Assembly (NCBI RefSeq): GCF_001679725.1
Contig: NZ_CP016282.1
Span: 3,596,001 to 3,660,000, forward strand
Source: Cryobacterium arcticum
GTDB lineage: Bacteria > Actinomycetota > Actinomycetes > Actinomycetales > Microbacteriaceae
DNA length: 64,000 bases
Reading direction: 5' to 3'
The translations under genes were made by a program, and so were the position numbers. How positions within the stretch are numbered: position 1 is the first letter of the stretch; the number at the start of each line of letters is the position of its first letter. This document shows, piece by piece, positions 1 to 7,890 of the stretch. The notes beneath the pieces are model-generated. The model did not search any database and was not told the DNA's origin. It saw only the letters and a list, made by a program, of their open reading frames with translations.

Positions 1-532
1 GCGCCACCACCTCGTGTCCGGTGAGGATGCTGCCGCCGTTGCTGCGAACATCCGTGGCCATGGCCTCGGTGATCGCGCCGTAGTCCACGGCCGCGGTCTG
101 CGGCGAGTGCACGGCGGCGACCCCCGCCACGTGTGGTTCGATCTCGCGGAGCCGCGCGCCGCCGTCGAGACGGATGAGGCCCGGCACCCCATTGGCGTGC
201 GCCCGCCGTTCAATCTCGGCGAGGGCCGGCAGCTCGCTTTCGTCGACGGCGACGACGAGTTTGCCGACCTCGCGGTAGGGCAGGTTCTTCTCGGCGCAGT
301 AGTCGCGGATGCTGGTGCGGCCCGCGGCGCACAGCCGGGCCTTGAGGCTGCCCGGCTGGTAGTACAGGCCGGCGTGCACCACGCCGGAGTTGCGTCCGGT
401 CTGGTGCGCGGCGAGTCGGTCCTCTTTCTCGAAGACCGTGACGCCGCCGAGTCCGCGCAGGGCCAGGGCCCGCGCCAGGGCCACCCCTACGATGCCGCCG
501 CCGATGATCGCGATGCGTTCGCCCATAGCCAT
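1..532 (-). CDS. lhgO: L-2-hydroxyglutarate oxidase (FAD), 3' end outside the window
   Basis: The encoded protein starts MAMGERIAIIGGGIVG, an N-terminal FAD-binding Rossmann motif (GGGIVG), and continues with GRNSGVVHAGLYYQPGS, the sequence typical of LhgO/YgaF-type DAO-family flavoproteins. In this family the enzyme oxidises L-2-hydroxyglutarate to 2-oxoglutarate with electrons passed to the respiratory chain or oxygen. About 177 of the usual ~400 residues are visible because the gene runs off the left edge. Two in-frame ATGs lie at 532 and 526; the first is used here. No partner gene is visible, since upstream sequence holds only palindromic repeats. Confidence 0.8.
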   Translation of the reverse strand, partial: MAMGERIAIIGGGIVGVALARALALRGLGGVTVFEKEDRLAAHQTGRNSGVVHAGLYYQPGSLKARLCAAGRTSIRDYCAEKNLPYREVGKLVVAVDESELPALAEIERRAHANGVPGLIRLDGGARLREIEPHVAGVAAVHSPQTAAVDYGAITEAMATDVRSNGGSILTGHEVVA

Positions 533-679
533 CCGTTCTCAGGTGCCCGTGACGGATCATCGGTTCGACGAACCCCCGCACGGTGGCATCCTGCCCCGGC
601 CGGGCGGCCCGGGCAATGCCCGGCTAGACGGACCCGTTCATCAGGACCGGCGGCGGCCAGCTCCCGCCCCTGCCACCCC

Positions 680-834
680 TCGCGAAAGCGGCCTAACGGC
701 TATCTCACCAGGTTGAAGGAACCACACGGCCGCTCTCGCGAGATGTCGCCGTCCCTCCCACGCTCCCCTCTCTCGCGAAAGCGGCGAAATGGCTACCTCA
801 GCGCGCTGAAGCGACCACACGACCGCTCTCGCGG
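680..834. repeat. Pair of 62-bp palindromic repeats (family A, copies 1 and 2)
   Basis: Two near-identical imperfect palindromes lie at 680-741 and 773-834. Each opens TCGCGAAAGCGGC, carries CTCA...CTGA or TTGA as an inner arm near its centre, and closes CCGCTCTCGCG. They occupy most of the 366-bp stretch between the oxidase and nuclease genes; the rest of that stretch shows nothing recognisable. Two more copies follow the nuclease gene at 1827-1960. Confidence 0.8.
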
Positions 835-898
835 AATACCGGGTGGAGGCTGGGGATAACTTCGGCACGGCAACACGCTCACGGCGCATCCTCTGGGG

Positions 899-1813
899 AT
901 GAAACGGCGCACAGAGATACCGCGAGCGCTGCAAGGGCGCGCATTCAGCCATCAGGAAGGGCTGTCCGAGGGTATGACACGGGCGCGTATGCGTGGTGAC
1001 GACCTGGCGCGGCCGTACCACGGCATCCGTGTGGTGCCGTCTGACTCGACCGACCCGCTCGCCCGTATCCGCTCGTACCTGCCCCATCTCAGCGGGGAAC
1101 AGTTCTTCAGCCACACCAGCGCTGCTCTCATCCACAATATGCCGCTGCCGTTGCGCCTCGCCCAGGATCCACGCGTGCACGTCTCGACTCACATCGCATC
1201 ATCGAGGCACGCCGGCCGCGGCGTCGTGGGGCATCAGGTACAGCGCGACCGGGTTCGCGTCGTCGTCGTGACCGGGATGCAGGTGACCTCCCCGGTCGAT
1301 ACATGGTGTCAGCTATCCACAATGTTGTCATTGGACGCCCTGATCGAAGCGGGAGATGCTCTGGTACGTCGGAAGCGGCCGCTGGCGACCATGGATGAGC
1401 TGCGCGCTGGCGTGTTGCGGTACACCGGGCAACGTGGGGCGAAGAAGCTGCGCGAGGCCTTCGAGTCTGTGCGGCCCCGGACGGATTCAGCCAAGGAGAC
1501 GGCGACCAGGTTGGTGATCGTGCGGGCAGGGCTACCCGAACCGGAGGTGAACGGTGAGATTTTCGACAGGCTGGGCCGCAAGATCGCGACCGGGGACCTC
1601 GTGTTTCGCAAGTACAAGGTGCTCGTGGAGTACGACGGCGAGCAGCACCGCACCGACGAGGAGCAGTATCACTGGGACGTGGACCGTCTTGATGCGATCA
1701 TGGAGGCCGGCTGGCGCGTCATCCGCATCAATAAATCGCATCTGAGGATGTCGCCTTCGCCGGCCCTGCGGAAGATCACCACGGCCCTCGCCGCAGCGGG
1801 GTGGAGCCCATGA
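899..1813 (+). CDS. DUF559 (VSR-fold nuclease-like) protein with AbiEi-like N-terminus
   Basis: A 304-residue protein. The C-terminal ~110 residues fit the DUF559 family, a relative of the very-short-patch-repair endonuclease fold: GDLVFRKYKVLVEYDGEQHR holds the expected acidic and E..QH residues, followed by a C-terminal strand WRVIRINKSHL. The N-terminal part (roughly residues 5-130) resembles the winged-helix region of AbiEi-type antitoxin-like proteins, which commonly precedes DUF559 in actinobacteria. The cellular role of this family is not known. Start choice is weak because no clear ribosome-binding site precedes 899; an internal ATG at 974 is possible. The gene is flanked on both sides by pairs of the same palindromic repeat, an unusual arrangement. 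Confidence 0.7.
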   Translation: MKRRTEIPRALQGRAFSHQEGLSEGMTRARMRGDDLARPYHGIRVVPSDSTDPLARIRSYLPHLSGEQFFSHTSAALIHNMPLPLRLAQDPRVHVSTHIASSRHAGRGVVGHQVQRDRVRVVVVTGMQVTSPVDTWCQLSTMLSLDALIEAGDALVRRKRPLATMDELRAGVLRYTGQRGAKKLREAFESVRPRTDSAKETATRLVIVRAGLPEPEVNGEIFDRLGRKIATGDLVFRKYKVLVEYDGEQHRTDEEQYHWDVDRLDAIMEAGWRVIRINKSHLRMSPSPALRKITTALAAAGWSP

Positions 1814-1826
1814 CCCGCGGCGGGGA

Positions 1827-1960
1827 TCGCGAGAGCGGCGAAACGGTGACCTCACGCAGCTGAGGCAGCCATATGGCCGCTTTCGCGAAAACGACAGTCC
1901 ACGAGAGCGGCGAAACGGCGACCTCAGCCGGCTGAGGCAGCCATTTGGCCGCTTTCGCGA
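1827..1960. repeat. Pair of 62-bp palindromic repeats (family A, copies 3 and 4)
   Basis: Copies at 1827-1888 and 1899-1960 share the plan of the upstream pair in the same orientation: TCGCGAGAGCGGCGAAACGG at the left, GGCCGCTTTCGCGA at the right, with an inner stem. In copy 4 the inner stem is the perfect CCTCAGCCGGCTGAGG. Copy 4 has a degenerate left tip. They fill the gap between the nuclease gene and the convergent SDR gene, and could also fold as terminators. Confidence 0.8.
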
Positions 1961-1995
1961 GACGTAACGACAGCGAGGGGGCGAGCAGGGTGGGG

Positions 1996-2937
1996 TTAGG
2001 CGGGGAGGGAGAAGGGGGCGCCCACCAGGGCCTCGGTGCGGGCGAAGAGGCGGTCGGCGATGCCGCGGTCGAGCGAGGTGCGTGTGGGGCGCTGCAGGGT
2101 CGGAGTGCCGCGGGTGAGGAAACGGGGGCCGTAGTACTGGCCGCCGACGGCAGCGGGATCGATCGCCGCCCGCACGGTCGGCCAGGCACCGGCATCCTTG
2201 CCCTGGGCGCCGATGAAGCCCTGCAGGGTGTCGACGAACCGCTTGGCACGGCTGACCTCGTTGACGCCGCGGATGCCGGGCGTGAGCCCCGAAATCGAGT
2301 AGCCGGGGTGGGACACCAGGCTCTGCACCCCGGTCGGGCCATCGAGGCCGGCCGCGTGCAGCCGCCGGTCAAGCTCGAAACCGAACACCTGCATCGCGAT
2401 CTTGGACTGCGCGTAAGCCTTCCAGCCGTTGTAGGTGACCTCCAGCTGAAGATCGTCGAGTGAGGAGTCCATCAGCCGGGAGATCATCGACCCGAGCGAC
2501 ACCACCCGGCTGCCGGGGGTGCGCTGCAGCACGGGCAGAACCAGGCTGGTGAGCAAGAAATGGCCGGTGTAATTCGTGGCGAGCACCAGCTCGGTGCCGT
2601 CCAGGCTCACCGAACGGTCGGTGGGCGGGTGCACGATGCCGGCGTTGAGGATGAGGCCGTGCAGCTGCGGAAGGTCGAGCATCCGCTCTGCTGCCCGGCG
2701 CACCGAGGTGAGGTCGGCGACGTCCAGCTCGAGGGTTGAGACGGATGCGCCGGGAACGCGCCCGCGGATCGCGGCGACGGCCGCGGCCGCCTTGGCCGGG
2801 TTGCGGCAGGCCAGCACCACGTGGGCGCCGGCACGCGCGAGTTGCTCGCTCGTGAAGTAGCCCAGGCCGGCGTTGGCGCCCGTGACCACGATGGTGCGGC
2901 CGGTTTGATCGGGCAGCGCCCGCGGGTTCCAGGTCAC
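1996..2937 (-). CDS. Short-chain dehydrogenase/reductase
   Basis: A 313-residue SDR-family oxidoreductase. The NAD(P)-binding motif TGANAGLG lies at residues 20-27, NAG follows in mid-protein, and the active-site region has SLGSMISR with YAQSK (Tyr-x-x-x-Lys). The length and C-terminal extension resemble the retinol-dehydrogenase/protochlorophyllide-reductase-like SDR branch; the substrate cannot be read from sequence. Its ATG overlaps the stop codon of the chorismate mutase gene by 4 bp (ATGA), so the two are translationally coupled in one transcript. Confidence 0.85.
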   Translation of the reverse strand: MTWNPRALPDQTGRTIVVTGANAGLGYFTSEQLARAGAHVVLACRNPAKAAAAVAAIRGRVPGASVSTLELDVADLTSVRRAAERMLDLPQLHGLILNAGIVHPPTDRSVSLDGTELVLATNYTGHFLLTSLVLPVLQRTPGSRVVSLGSMISRLMDSSLDDLQLEVTYNGWKAYAQSKIAMQVFGFELDRRLHAAGLDGPTGVQSLVSHPGYSISGLTPGIRGVNEVSRAKRFVDTLQGFIGAQGKDAGAWPTVRAAIDPAAVGGQYYGPRFLTRGTPTLQRPTRTSLDRGIADRLFARTEALVGAPFSLPA

Positions 2938-3404
2938 GCGGCGGGGCCGGCGGAGCCCTGACCGGCGCCCGGGGCCGATGCGTCCGGCGCATCGGCCGGC
3001 GCATCGCCGGTCGGAGCGCTGACGGCGGCGTCGCCGGAAACGGTGCCCGCGCCAGTGTTGCCCGCCGACCGAACGCCGCTCGAGGTGTCGCCGGCGATCT
3101 TCTCGTGGTGGTGGATGACCTCGGCGATGATGAAGTTGAGGAACTTCTCGGCGAACGCCGGGTCGAGCCTGGCGTCTTCGGCCAGGCCGCGCAGGCGCTG
3201 GATCTGCAGGAACTCCCGAGCCGGGTCCGCCGGCGGCAGGCCGTGCTCGGCCTTCAGCCGCCCCACGCTCTGGGTGAACTTGAACCGCTCTGCCAACAGG
3301 TGGATGAGTGCGGCATCGATGTTGTCGATGCTCTGGCGAATGCCCTGCAACTCATTGATCGCATCCTGTCCCGCGCCGGCGGGCAATTCCTCGTTTACAG
3401 CCAT
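2934..3404 (-). CDS. Chorismate mutase, AroQ type, monofunctional
   Basis: Residues ~15-100 form the AroQ all-helical domain: the segment LQGIRQSIDNIDAALIHLLA with the conserved Arg near its start, then RLKAEHGLPPADPARE and a third helix ending VIHHHEKIA. The enzyme converts chorismate to prephenate for Phe/Tyr synthesis. The last ~50 residues are an Ala/Pro/Gly-rich low-complexity tail of unknown role. The start at 3404 (MAVNEELPAG) is preferred because TATCGT (3411-3416) lies exactly six bases upstream, which predicts a leaderless mRNA; a GTG at 3422 is an alternative. First gene of a two-gene operon with the SDR. Confidence 0.85.
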   Translation of the reverse strand: MAVNEELPAGAGQDAINELQGIRQSIDNIDAALIHLLAERFKFTQSVGRLKAEHGLPPADPAREFLQIQRLRGLAEDARLDPAFAEKFLNFIIAEVIHHHEKIAGDTSSGVRSAGNTGAGTVSGDAAVSAPTGDAPADAPDASAPGAGQGSAGPAA

Positions 3405-3487
3405 GTCCTTACGATATTGCACCGGCCCGGATGCCCGCTCCGGGCTCGCCCGTCGCGGCTTGTTGCCTGAGGTTCATGGCGGGGCGG

Positions 3488-4429
3488 TCAGGCGGGGCGG
3501 GGTGCCCGCAGGGGCAGGCGCACGCGCTTCTGGGTGAGCAGGATACCCATCAGGACCAGGAGCGCTCCGAGCGGTTCGTGCCAGGAGAAGGTCTCGGCCA
3601 GGATGAGCACGCCGAGCAGCACACCCACGACGGGTGTGACGTAGGTGACCGTGGAGGTCGTGGTGGGGCCCCAGGCGCGCAGCACGTTGATGTGCCAGAT
3701 GTAGGCCAAGCCGGTGCCGAGGGCGCCGAGGGTGACCAGGCTCAGCACGATCGGGGTGGTCAGTGCTACCGGCTGCCAGGCCAGGACCGGCGTGAACAGC
3801 AGCATCGCCGCACCGGCCAAGCCGATGTTGAGGAACGCGAAGGTGGTGCCGGCGATGGGCCGACCGCTGAGGTGCTTGCGGGTGTAGCCGAAGGTGAAGC
3901 CGTAGCAGAGCGCCGCACCGAGGCAGGCGAGCTGGCCCCAGAGGTCGCCGGTGAGCGCGGTGTACTGCCAGGGCGCGATGATGACGACCACACCAATGAT
4001 GCCGACGAGCACGCCGACGATCTGGTCGCGGGCGAGCTTCTCGACCCGGAAGACCGCGGTGACCATGACGGCGGTCATGATGGGTGTCACGGCGTTGTAA
4101 ATGCTGGCCAGGCTCGACGAGACGTATTGCTCGGCCCAGGCGAAGAGCAGGTGCGGGATGAAGCATCCGGTGAACGCGATGACCAGGAAGTGCAGCCAGA
4201 CCACGCCCTCCCGTGGCAGCACCGGGCCGTTGTTGATGCGCGGGCGGGTGATCAGCACGATCAGGCCCAGCGTGAGGCCACCGAGCACGAGGCGCGACCA
4301 GGCCACCTGGCCGAAACTCACGCCCTCGAGGGCGATCTTCATGAACAGGAAGCTGGCACCCCAGACGACGCCCATGCCCAGGAATTGCAGGGCGACCAGG
4401 GGCCTTCGGGTAGTCGTAACATCACTCAC
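3488..4429 (-). CDS. EamA/DMT-family membrane transporter
   Basis: A 313-residue membrane protein with about ten hydrophobic segments and two EamA halves; the first half includes GVVWGASFLFMKIALEGVSF, typical of drug/metabolite exporters. It sits in the cytoplasmic membrane and probably exports a metabolite or amino acid, but the substrate is not evident. The GTG start at 4429 lies six bases after TAGGGT (4441-4436 on the minus strand), so the mRNA is probably leaderless. It stands alone between the chorismate mutase and GNAT genes. Confidence 0.85.
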   Translation of the reverse strand: MSDVTTTRRPLVALQFLGMGVVWGASFLFMKIALEGVSFGQVAWSRLVLGGLTLGLIVLITRPRINNGPVLPREGVVWLHFLVIAFTGCFIPHLLFAWAEQYVSSSLASIYNAVTPIMTAVMVTAVFRVEKLARDQIVGVLVGIIGVVVIIAPWQYTALTGDLWGQLACLGAALCYGFTFGYTRKHLSGRPIAGTTFAFLNIGLAGAAMLLFTPVLAWQPVALTTPIVLSLVTLGALGTGLAYIWHINVLRAWGPTTTSTVTYVTPVVGVLLGVLILAETFSWHEPLGALLVLMGILLTQKRVRLPLRAPRPA

Positions 4430-4521
4430 CTGCCGACCCTAGCCCACCGGTGTGCCGCGCCCACCCCGTGCCGGTGCGGGCCCGAGGGTGATGTCCGAAA
4501 TTCGCGGGCGAATGGCCGGAA

Positions 4522-5187
4522 TCAGGCGGGGGTGACGCGGCGGCGGGGAGCGCGCGGGTTGCTGTATTCGACCGATGTGCCGGCGAAACCCTCGAGGCGT
4601 TTCTGCAGCCCGGCCTGCACGACGGGCCACTCGTCGGCAAGCACCGAGTAGACGGCGGTGTCGCGCCAGGAGCCATCCGCCCGGCGCTGTACGCGCCGGT
4701 TGATGCCCTCGAATTGCGCGCCGATGCCCAGAATCGCGGCCCGGGATCGGGAGTTGAGCACGTCGGCCTGGATCTTGACGCGGCCGAAGCCGTGCTCGAA
4801 CGCGGCTCCGAGCATGAGCAGCTTGGTCTCGGGGTTCACCGCGGTTCCCCACACCTGCGGGGCATAGGCGGTCCAGCCCAGGTGCAGCGCCTCGTTGGGC
4901 AGGTCGATGTCGCCCAGGGTGGAGGTGCCCACCAGGTCGCCCGCATGCGGACCGGACACCACGCGCACGGCGTAGGGCAGCGCATCCCACTGGTAGTACT
5001 TCGACGCGAACGCCACGAACTCGTCGAGGTCGGCGGGCAGTCCGTGCGGGCCGCCACCGTAACCGCCGGCGAAGACCGCCGGATGCGCGATGGCACGATG
5101 CAGCTCCGGCAGGTGCGCGTGGCTGAGCCGCTCCAGGCACACGAAACGCCCCGTGAGCACGTGCTCGTCAGGCCGCTGGGCACTCAC
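4522..5187 (-). CDS. GNAT-family N-acetyltransferase (RimJ/RimL-like)
   Basis: A 221-residue protein with the layout of RimJ/RimL-type acetyltransferases: an N-terminal 'GRFVCLERL' strand, the central STLGDIDLPNEALHLGWTAY segment, then a motif region TKLLMLGAAFEHGFGRVKIQ and NSRSRAAILGIGAQFEG. The family transfers acetyl from acetyl-CoA to N-terminal amines or small molecules; the target here is unknown. GTG start at 5187 is supported by AAGGGAGA upstream. The start of this gene lies next to a palindromic repeat that also serves as the purA terminator. Confidence 0.85.
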   Translation of the reverse strand: MSAQRPDEHVLTGRFVCLERLSHAHLPELHRAIAHPAVFAGGYGGGPHGLPADLDEFVAFASKYYQWDALPYAVRVVSGPHAGDLVGTSTLGDIDLPNEALHLGWTAYAPQVWGTAVNPETKLLMLGAAFEHGFGRVKIQADVLNSRSRAAILGIGAQFEGINRRVQRRADGSWRDTAVYSVLADEWPVVQAGLQKRLEGFAGTSVEYSNPRAPRRRVTPA

Positions 5188-5201
5188 GGGCGTTCTCCCT
5201 T

Positions 5202-5262
5202 CGCCGAACCGTGAGTCAAGCCCCGAAAACTCGAGTTTTCGGGGCTTTGCTCACAGGTCGCG
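5202..5262. terminator. Hairpin terminator of purA within a palindromic repeat (family C, copy 1)
   Basis: The core AAGCCCCGAAAACTCGAG / CTCGAGTTTTCGGGGCTT (5218-5247) is a perfect inverted repeat just past the purA stop codon and should terminate the purA operon. Flanking bases extend the symmetry (GCCGAACCGTGAGTCAAGC versus GCTTTGCTCACAGGTCGCG). A second related copy lies at the other end of the same operon (7094-7155). Confidence 0.8.
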
Positions 5263-5264
5263 AG

Positions 5265-6551
5265 TTAGTCGATGAGGTCGTGGCGGGTGAGGATCGCTTC
5301 GCGGTCGGGGCCGACGCCGATGGCGGAGATGCGGGCGCCGCTCATGGCCTCGAGCGCGAGGACGTAGTCCTGGGCGTTCTTCGGGAGGTCCTCGAAGCGG
5401 CGCACCATGGTGATGTCCTCGGTCCAGCCGGGGAATTCCTCATAGACGGGCTTGGCGTGGTGGAAGTCGGACTGCGAGACCGGCACCTCGTCGTAGCGCA
5501 CGCCGTCGACCTCGTAGGCGACGCAGACCGGGATGGTCTCCAAGCCCGTGAGCACGTCGAGCTTGGTGAGCACGAAGTCGGTGACACCGTTGATGCGCGC
5601 CGTGTAGCGGGCGATCGGGGCGTCGTACCAGCCACAGCGGCGCGGGCGGCCGGTGGTGGTGCCGAACTCGAAGCCCTTGGCGCGCAGGAACTCGCCGGAC
5701 TCGTCGAACAGCTCGGTGGGGAACGGGCCGGCGCCGACGCGGGTCGTGTACGCCTTGACGACCGCGATGATGCGGTCGATGCGGTTCGGGCCGATGCCGG
5801 AACCGGTCACCGCGCCACCCGAGGTGGCGTTGGACGACGTGACGAACGGGTAGGTGCCGTGGTCGACATCCAGCATGGTGGCCTGGCCGCCCTCGAACAG
5901 AACGGTCTTGCCGTCAACGAGCGCCTCGTGCAGCAGCAGCGCGGTGTCGGCGACCATGGGGCGCAGGCGCTCGGCGTAGCTGAGCAGGTCGTCGACGATC
6001 TCGTCGACGGTGATGGCGCGGCGGTTGTACACCTTGACCAGCATGTGGTTCTTCTGGCCGAGCGCGCCCTCCACCTTCTGGCGCAGGATGTTCTCGTCGA
6101 ACAGGTCCTGGATGCGGATACCGACCCGGTTGATCTTGTCGGCGTAGGTCGGGCCGATGCCGCGGCCGGTGGTGCCGATCTGGCGCTTGCCCAGGAACCG
6201 CTCGGTGACCTTGTCCATGGTGCGGTGGTACTGGGTGATCACGTGCGCGTTGGCGCTGACGCGCAGCTTGGACACGTCGACACCGCGGGAGCTGAGCGCG
6301 TCGAGCTCCTCGAAGAGCACCTCGATGTCGACGACGACACCGTTGGCGATGATCGGGGTGACGCCAGGCGTGAGGATGCCCGAGGGCAGCAGGTGCAGAG
6401 CATACTTCTCGGTGCCGACGACCACGGTGTGGCCGGCGTTGTTGCCGCCGTTGAACTTGACGACGTAGTCGACCCGGCTGCCGAGCAGGTCGGTGGCCTT
6501 GCCCTTACCCTCGTCGCCCCACTGGGCGCCGATCAGAACGATGGCTGGCAT
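5265..6551 (-). CDS. purA: Adenylosuccinate synthetase
   Basis: A full-length 428-residue PurA. The N-terminus [20 protein letters not shown] carries the GDEGKGK GTP-binding/catalytic motif, followed by NNAGHTVVV and, later, [16 protein letters not shown] and [11 protein letters not shown]. It joins IMP and aspartate using GTP to form adenylosuccinate, the first step from IMP to AMP, in the cytosol. AAGGAGAA in front of the ATG lies inside the end of the upstream DUF3151 gene, with only 3 bp between the genes. A strong hairpin terminator follows. Confidence 0.98.
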   Translation of the reverse strand: MPAIVLIGAQWGDEGKGKATDLLGSRVDYVVKFNGGNNAGHTVVVGTEKYALHLLPSGILTPGVTPIIANGVVVDIEVLFEELDALSSRGVDVSKLRVSANAHVITQYHRTMDKVTERFLGKRQIGTTGRGIGPTYADKINRVGIRIQDLFDENILRQKVEGALGQKNHMLVKVYNRRAITVDEIVDDLLSYAERLRPMVADTALLLHEALVDGKTVLFEGGQATMLDVDHGTYPFVTSSNATSGGAVTGSGIGPNRIDRIIAVVKAYTTRVGAGPFPTELFDESGEFLRAKGFEFGTTTGRPRRCGWYDAPIARYTARINGVTDFVLTKLDVLTGLETIPVCVAYEVDGVRYDEVPVSQSDFHHAKPVYEEFPGWTEDITMVRRFEDLPKNAQDYVLALEAMSGARISAIGVGPDREAILTRHDLID

Positions 6552-6554
6552 AGC

Positions 6555-7073
6555 TTAGTTTTCTCCTTGGATAAAGAAGGCAGCGGTCGGCGGGGCCGGG
6601 TCCTCGCCTGGTGAAACGGCGGGCGGGGCCGCCGGGAACTTCTGGGAGTCGTCCGACTCGGAGCGCAGCAGCGGGATGACGGTGGCGTCGGCCCCATTCA
6701 GGAACTCGGTGAGGCGTTCGAACTCGTCGGTCTCGCCGATCTCGGCCGCGGCGCGGCGGAGGGCGAACAGGGCGCGGAGCACCCCGCGGTTGGGTGCGTG
6801 CGACCACGGGATCGGGCCCTGGCCGCGCCAGCCCGCCTTGCGCAGCGCGTCGAGGCCGCGGTGGTAGCCCACCCGGGCATACGCGTAGGCCTCGAGCAGT
6901 CGGCCCTGAGAGTGGGTCACGTCCGCGAGGGCTGCCCACGCCAGTGACGACTTCGGATGCGCCGCCACAACGGTTGCAATATCTTGCATTCCGGTTCGGC
7001 TGAGCGCCTCAGTCACCTCCGGTTCCGCGGGTAGGAGGGTCTCGGGCTGGTCAAGCAGATTTGCGCCGGTCAC
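6555..7073 (-). CDS. DUF3151 family protein
   Basis: About 172 residues from GTG 7073 (VTGANLLDQPETLLPAEPEV...), with the segment HPKSSLAWAALADV and GWRGQGPIPWSHAPNRGVLR typical of DUF3151, an actinobacterial family with tetratricopeptide-like helices and no known function. The GTG is chosen because AGGA lies six bases before it; a longer reading from 7115 would run into the palindromic repeat. The C-terminal ~35 residues are Pro/Ala-rich and variable. It is co-transcribed with purA, an association that recurs in actinobacteria. Confidence 0.85.
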   Translation of the reverse strand: MTGANLLDQPETLLPAEPEVTEALSRTGMQDIATVVAAHPKSSLAWAALADVTHSQGRLLEAYAYARVGYHRGLDALRKAGWRGQGPIPWSHAPNRGVLRALFALRRAAAEIGETDEFERLTEFLNGADATVIPLLRSESDDSQKFPAAPPAVSPGEDPAPPTAAFFIQGEN

Positions 7074-7093
7074 ACTGAATCCTACCAAGACGG

Positions 7094-7155
7094 CGCCGAA
7101 CCGTGAGTTAAGCACGCCTCCAGGGCGTTTCTGGGTGCTTTGCTCCAGTTCGCGG
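7094..7155. repeat. Palindromic repeat (family C, copy 2)
   Basis: Matches the element at 5202-5262 at both ends (CGCCGAACCGTGAGT and GCTTTGCTC.CAG.TCGCG), with a diverged centre (AGCACGCCTCCAGGGC...). It separates the tetR gene from the DUF3151-purA operon and may act as the tetR terminator. The two copies bracket the DUF3151-purA operon almost exactly. Confidence 0.65.
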
Positions 7156-7181
7156 AACTGGGGACGGTGGGGGCCGGCTGC

Positions 7182-7763
7182 CTAGTGGGTGGCGGGCACC
7201 AGGCGGCCGGAGAAGGTGCATAGGACGGCGGCGACCACCTCGGCCTGCGGGCGTTCCTCGTCGAAGAGCAGCCATTCCAGCCCGGCCATGAGGGTGGCGC
7301 CGAACACACTGCTGGCCATGAGCGCCGAGGCACCGACCGCGGATGCCTCCGGCAGCGCTTCGGTGATGGCGACCTCGAACTCGGCGAGCGCGTCGTGCCG
7401 GAAGGTGAACGAGGCCTCCCGCCAGGCCCGGTCGGTGCGGAAGATATCGCCGGCGATGATCTTGGCCAGGGCGGTGTTGCGCGCGATGCTTCCGAGGAGT
7501 GTGGTGACGAGGGCCTCGATGGCGCTCCAGCCTTCCACGCCGGTGCGGGCCTCGCGCAGGACCTCGGTGAGCGCGGCCATGCCCTCGCCGAGCAGTCCCT
7601 CGAAGAGCTTGTCCTTGGACGCGAAGTTGTAATAGAGACTGCCCTTGGCCACGCCGGCACGTTCGGCGACGTCGTCCATGGTGGTTCCACTGATGCCGCG
7701 CTCGGCCGCGATCTCGAGCGCCGCGTCGAGAATCGCCCGCTTGGTGCCGGTCATCCGAACCAT
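7182..7763 (-). CDS. TetR-family transcriptional repressor
   Basis: A 193-residue regulator. Residues ~8-55 form the TetR HTH (TMDDVAERAGVAKGSLYYNF, then ASKDKLFEG). The rest is a helical ligand-binding domain. It is divergent from the pseudo-ATPase/YhgE-Pip pair, and a perfect 16-bp palindrome sits in the shared promoter region, so it most likely represses that pair and itself. AAGGGG lies eight bases upstream of the ATG. The inducing ligand is unknown. Confidence 0.9.
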   Translation of the reverse strand: MVRMTGTKRAILDAALEIAAERGISGTTMDDVAERAGVAKGSLYYNFASKDKLFEGLLGEGMAALTEVLREARTGVEGWSAIEALVTTLLGSIARNTALAKIIAGDIFRTDRAWREASFTFRHDALAEFEVAITEALPEASAVGASALMASSVFGATLMAGLEWLLFDEERPQAEVVAAVLCTFSGRLVPATH

Positions 7764-7774
7764 GGTCCCACCCC

Positions 7775-7804
7775 TTGAAATTTGTACTGACTAGTCAGTA
7801 TAGT
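7775..7804 (+). promoter_or_regulatory. Promoter with TetR operator in its spacer
   Basis: TTGAAA (7775-7780) and TATAGT (7799-7804) are separated by 18 bp. The perfect palindrome TACTGACTAGTCAGTA (7785-7800) fills the spacer and overlaps the -10 box. A bound TetR dimer here would block RNA polymerase directly. The promoter reads into the ATPase-like and YhgE/Pip genes. Confidence 0.8.
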
Positions 7805-7890
7805 GGGATTCGGCCCCGCTGCAATGGAGCATGCCGCCCGGACAGACATCCGGCTACCGGGTGCCGCCCCACCTCGAAGAAGGCTCCAGC

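Noticed and set aside
3422..3424. GTG start for the chorismate mutase gene
   Set aside because: It adds six residues, has no upstream signal, and overlaps the region of the leaderless promoter that fits ATG 3404.
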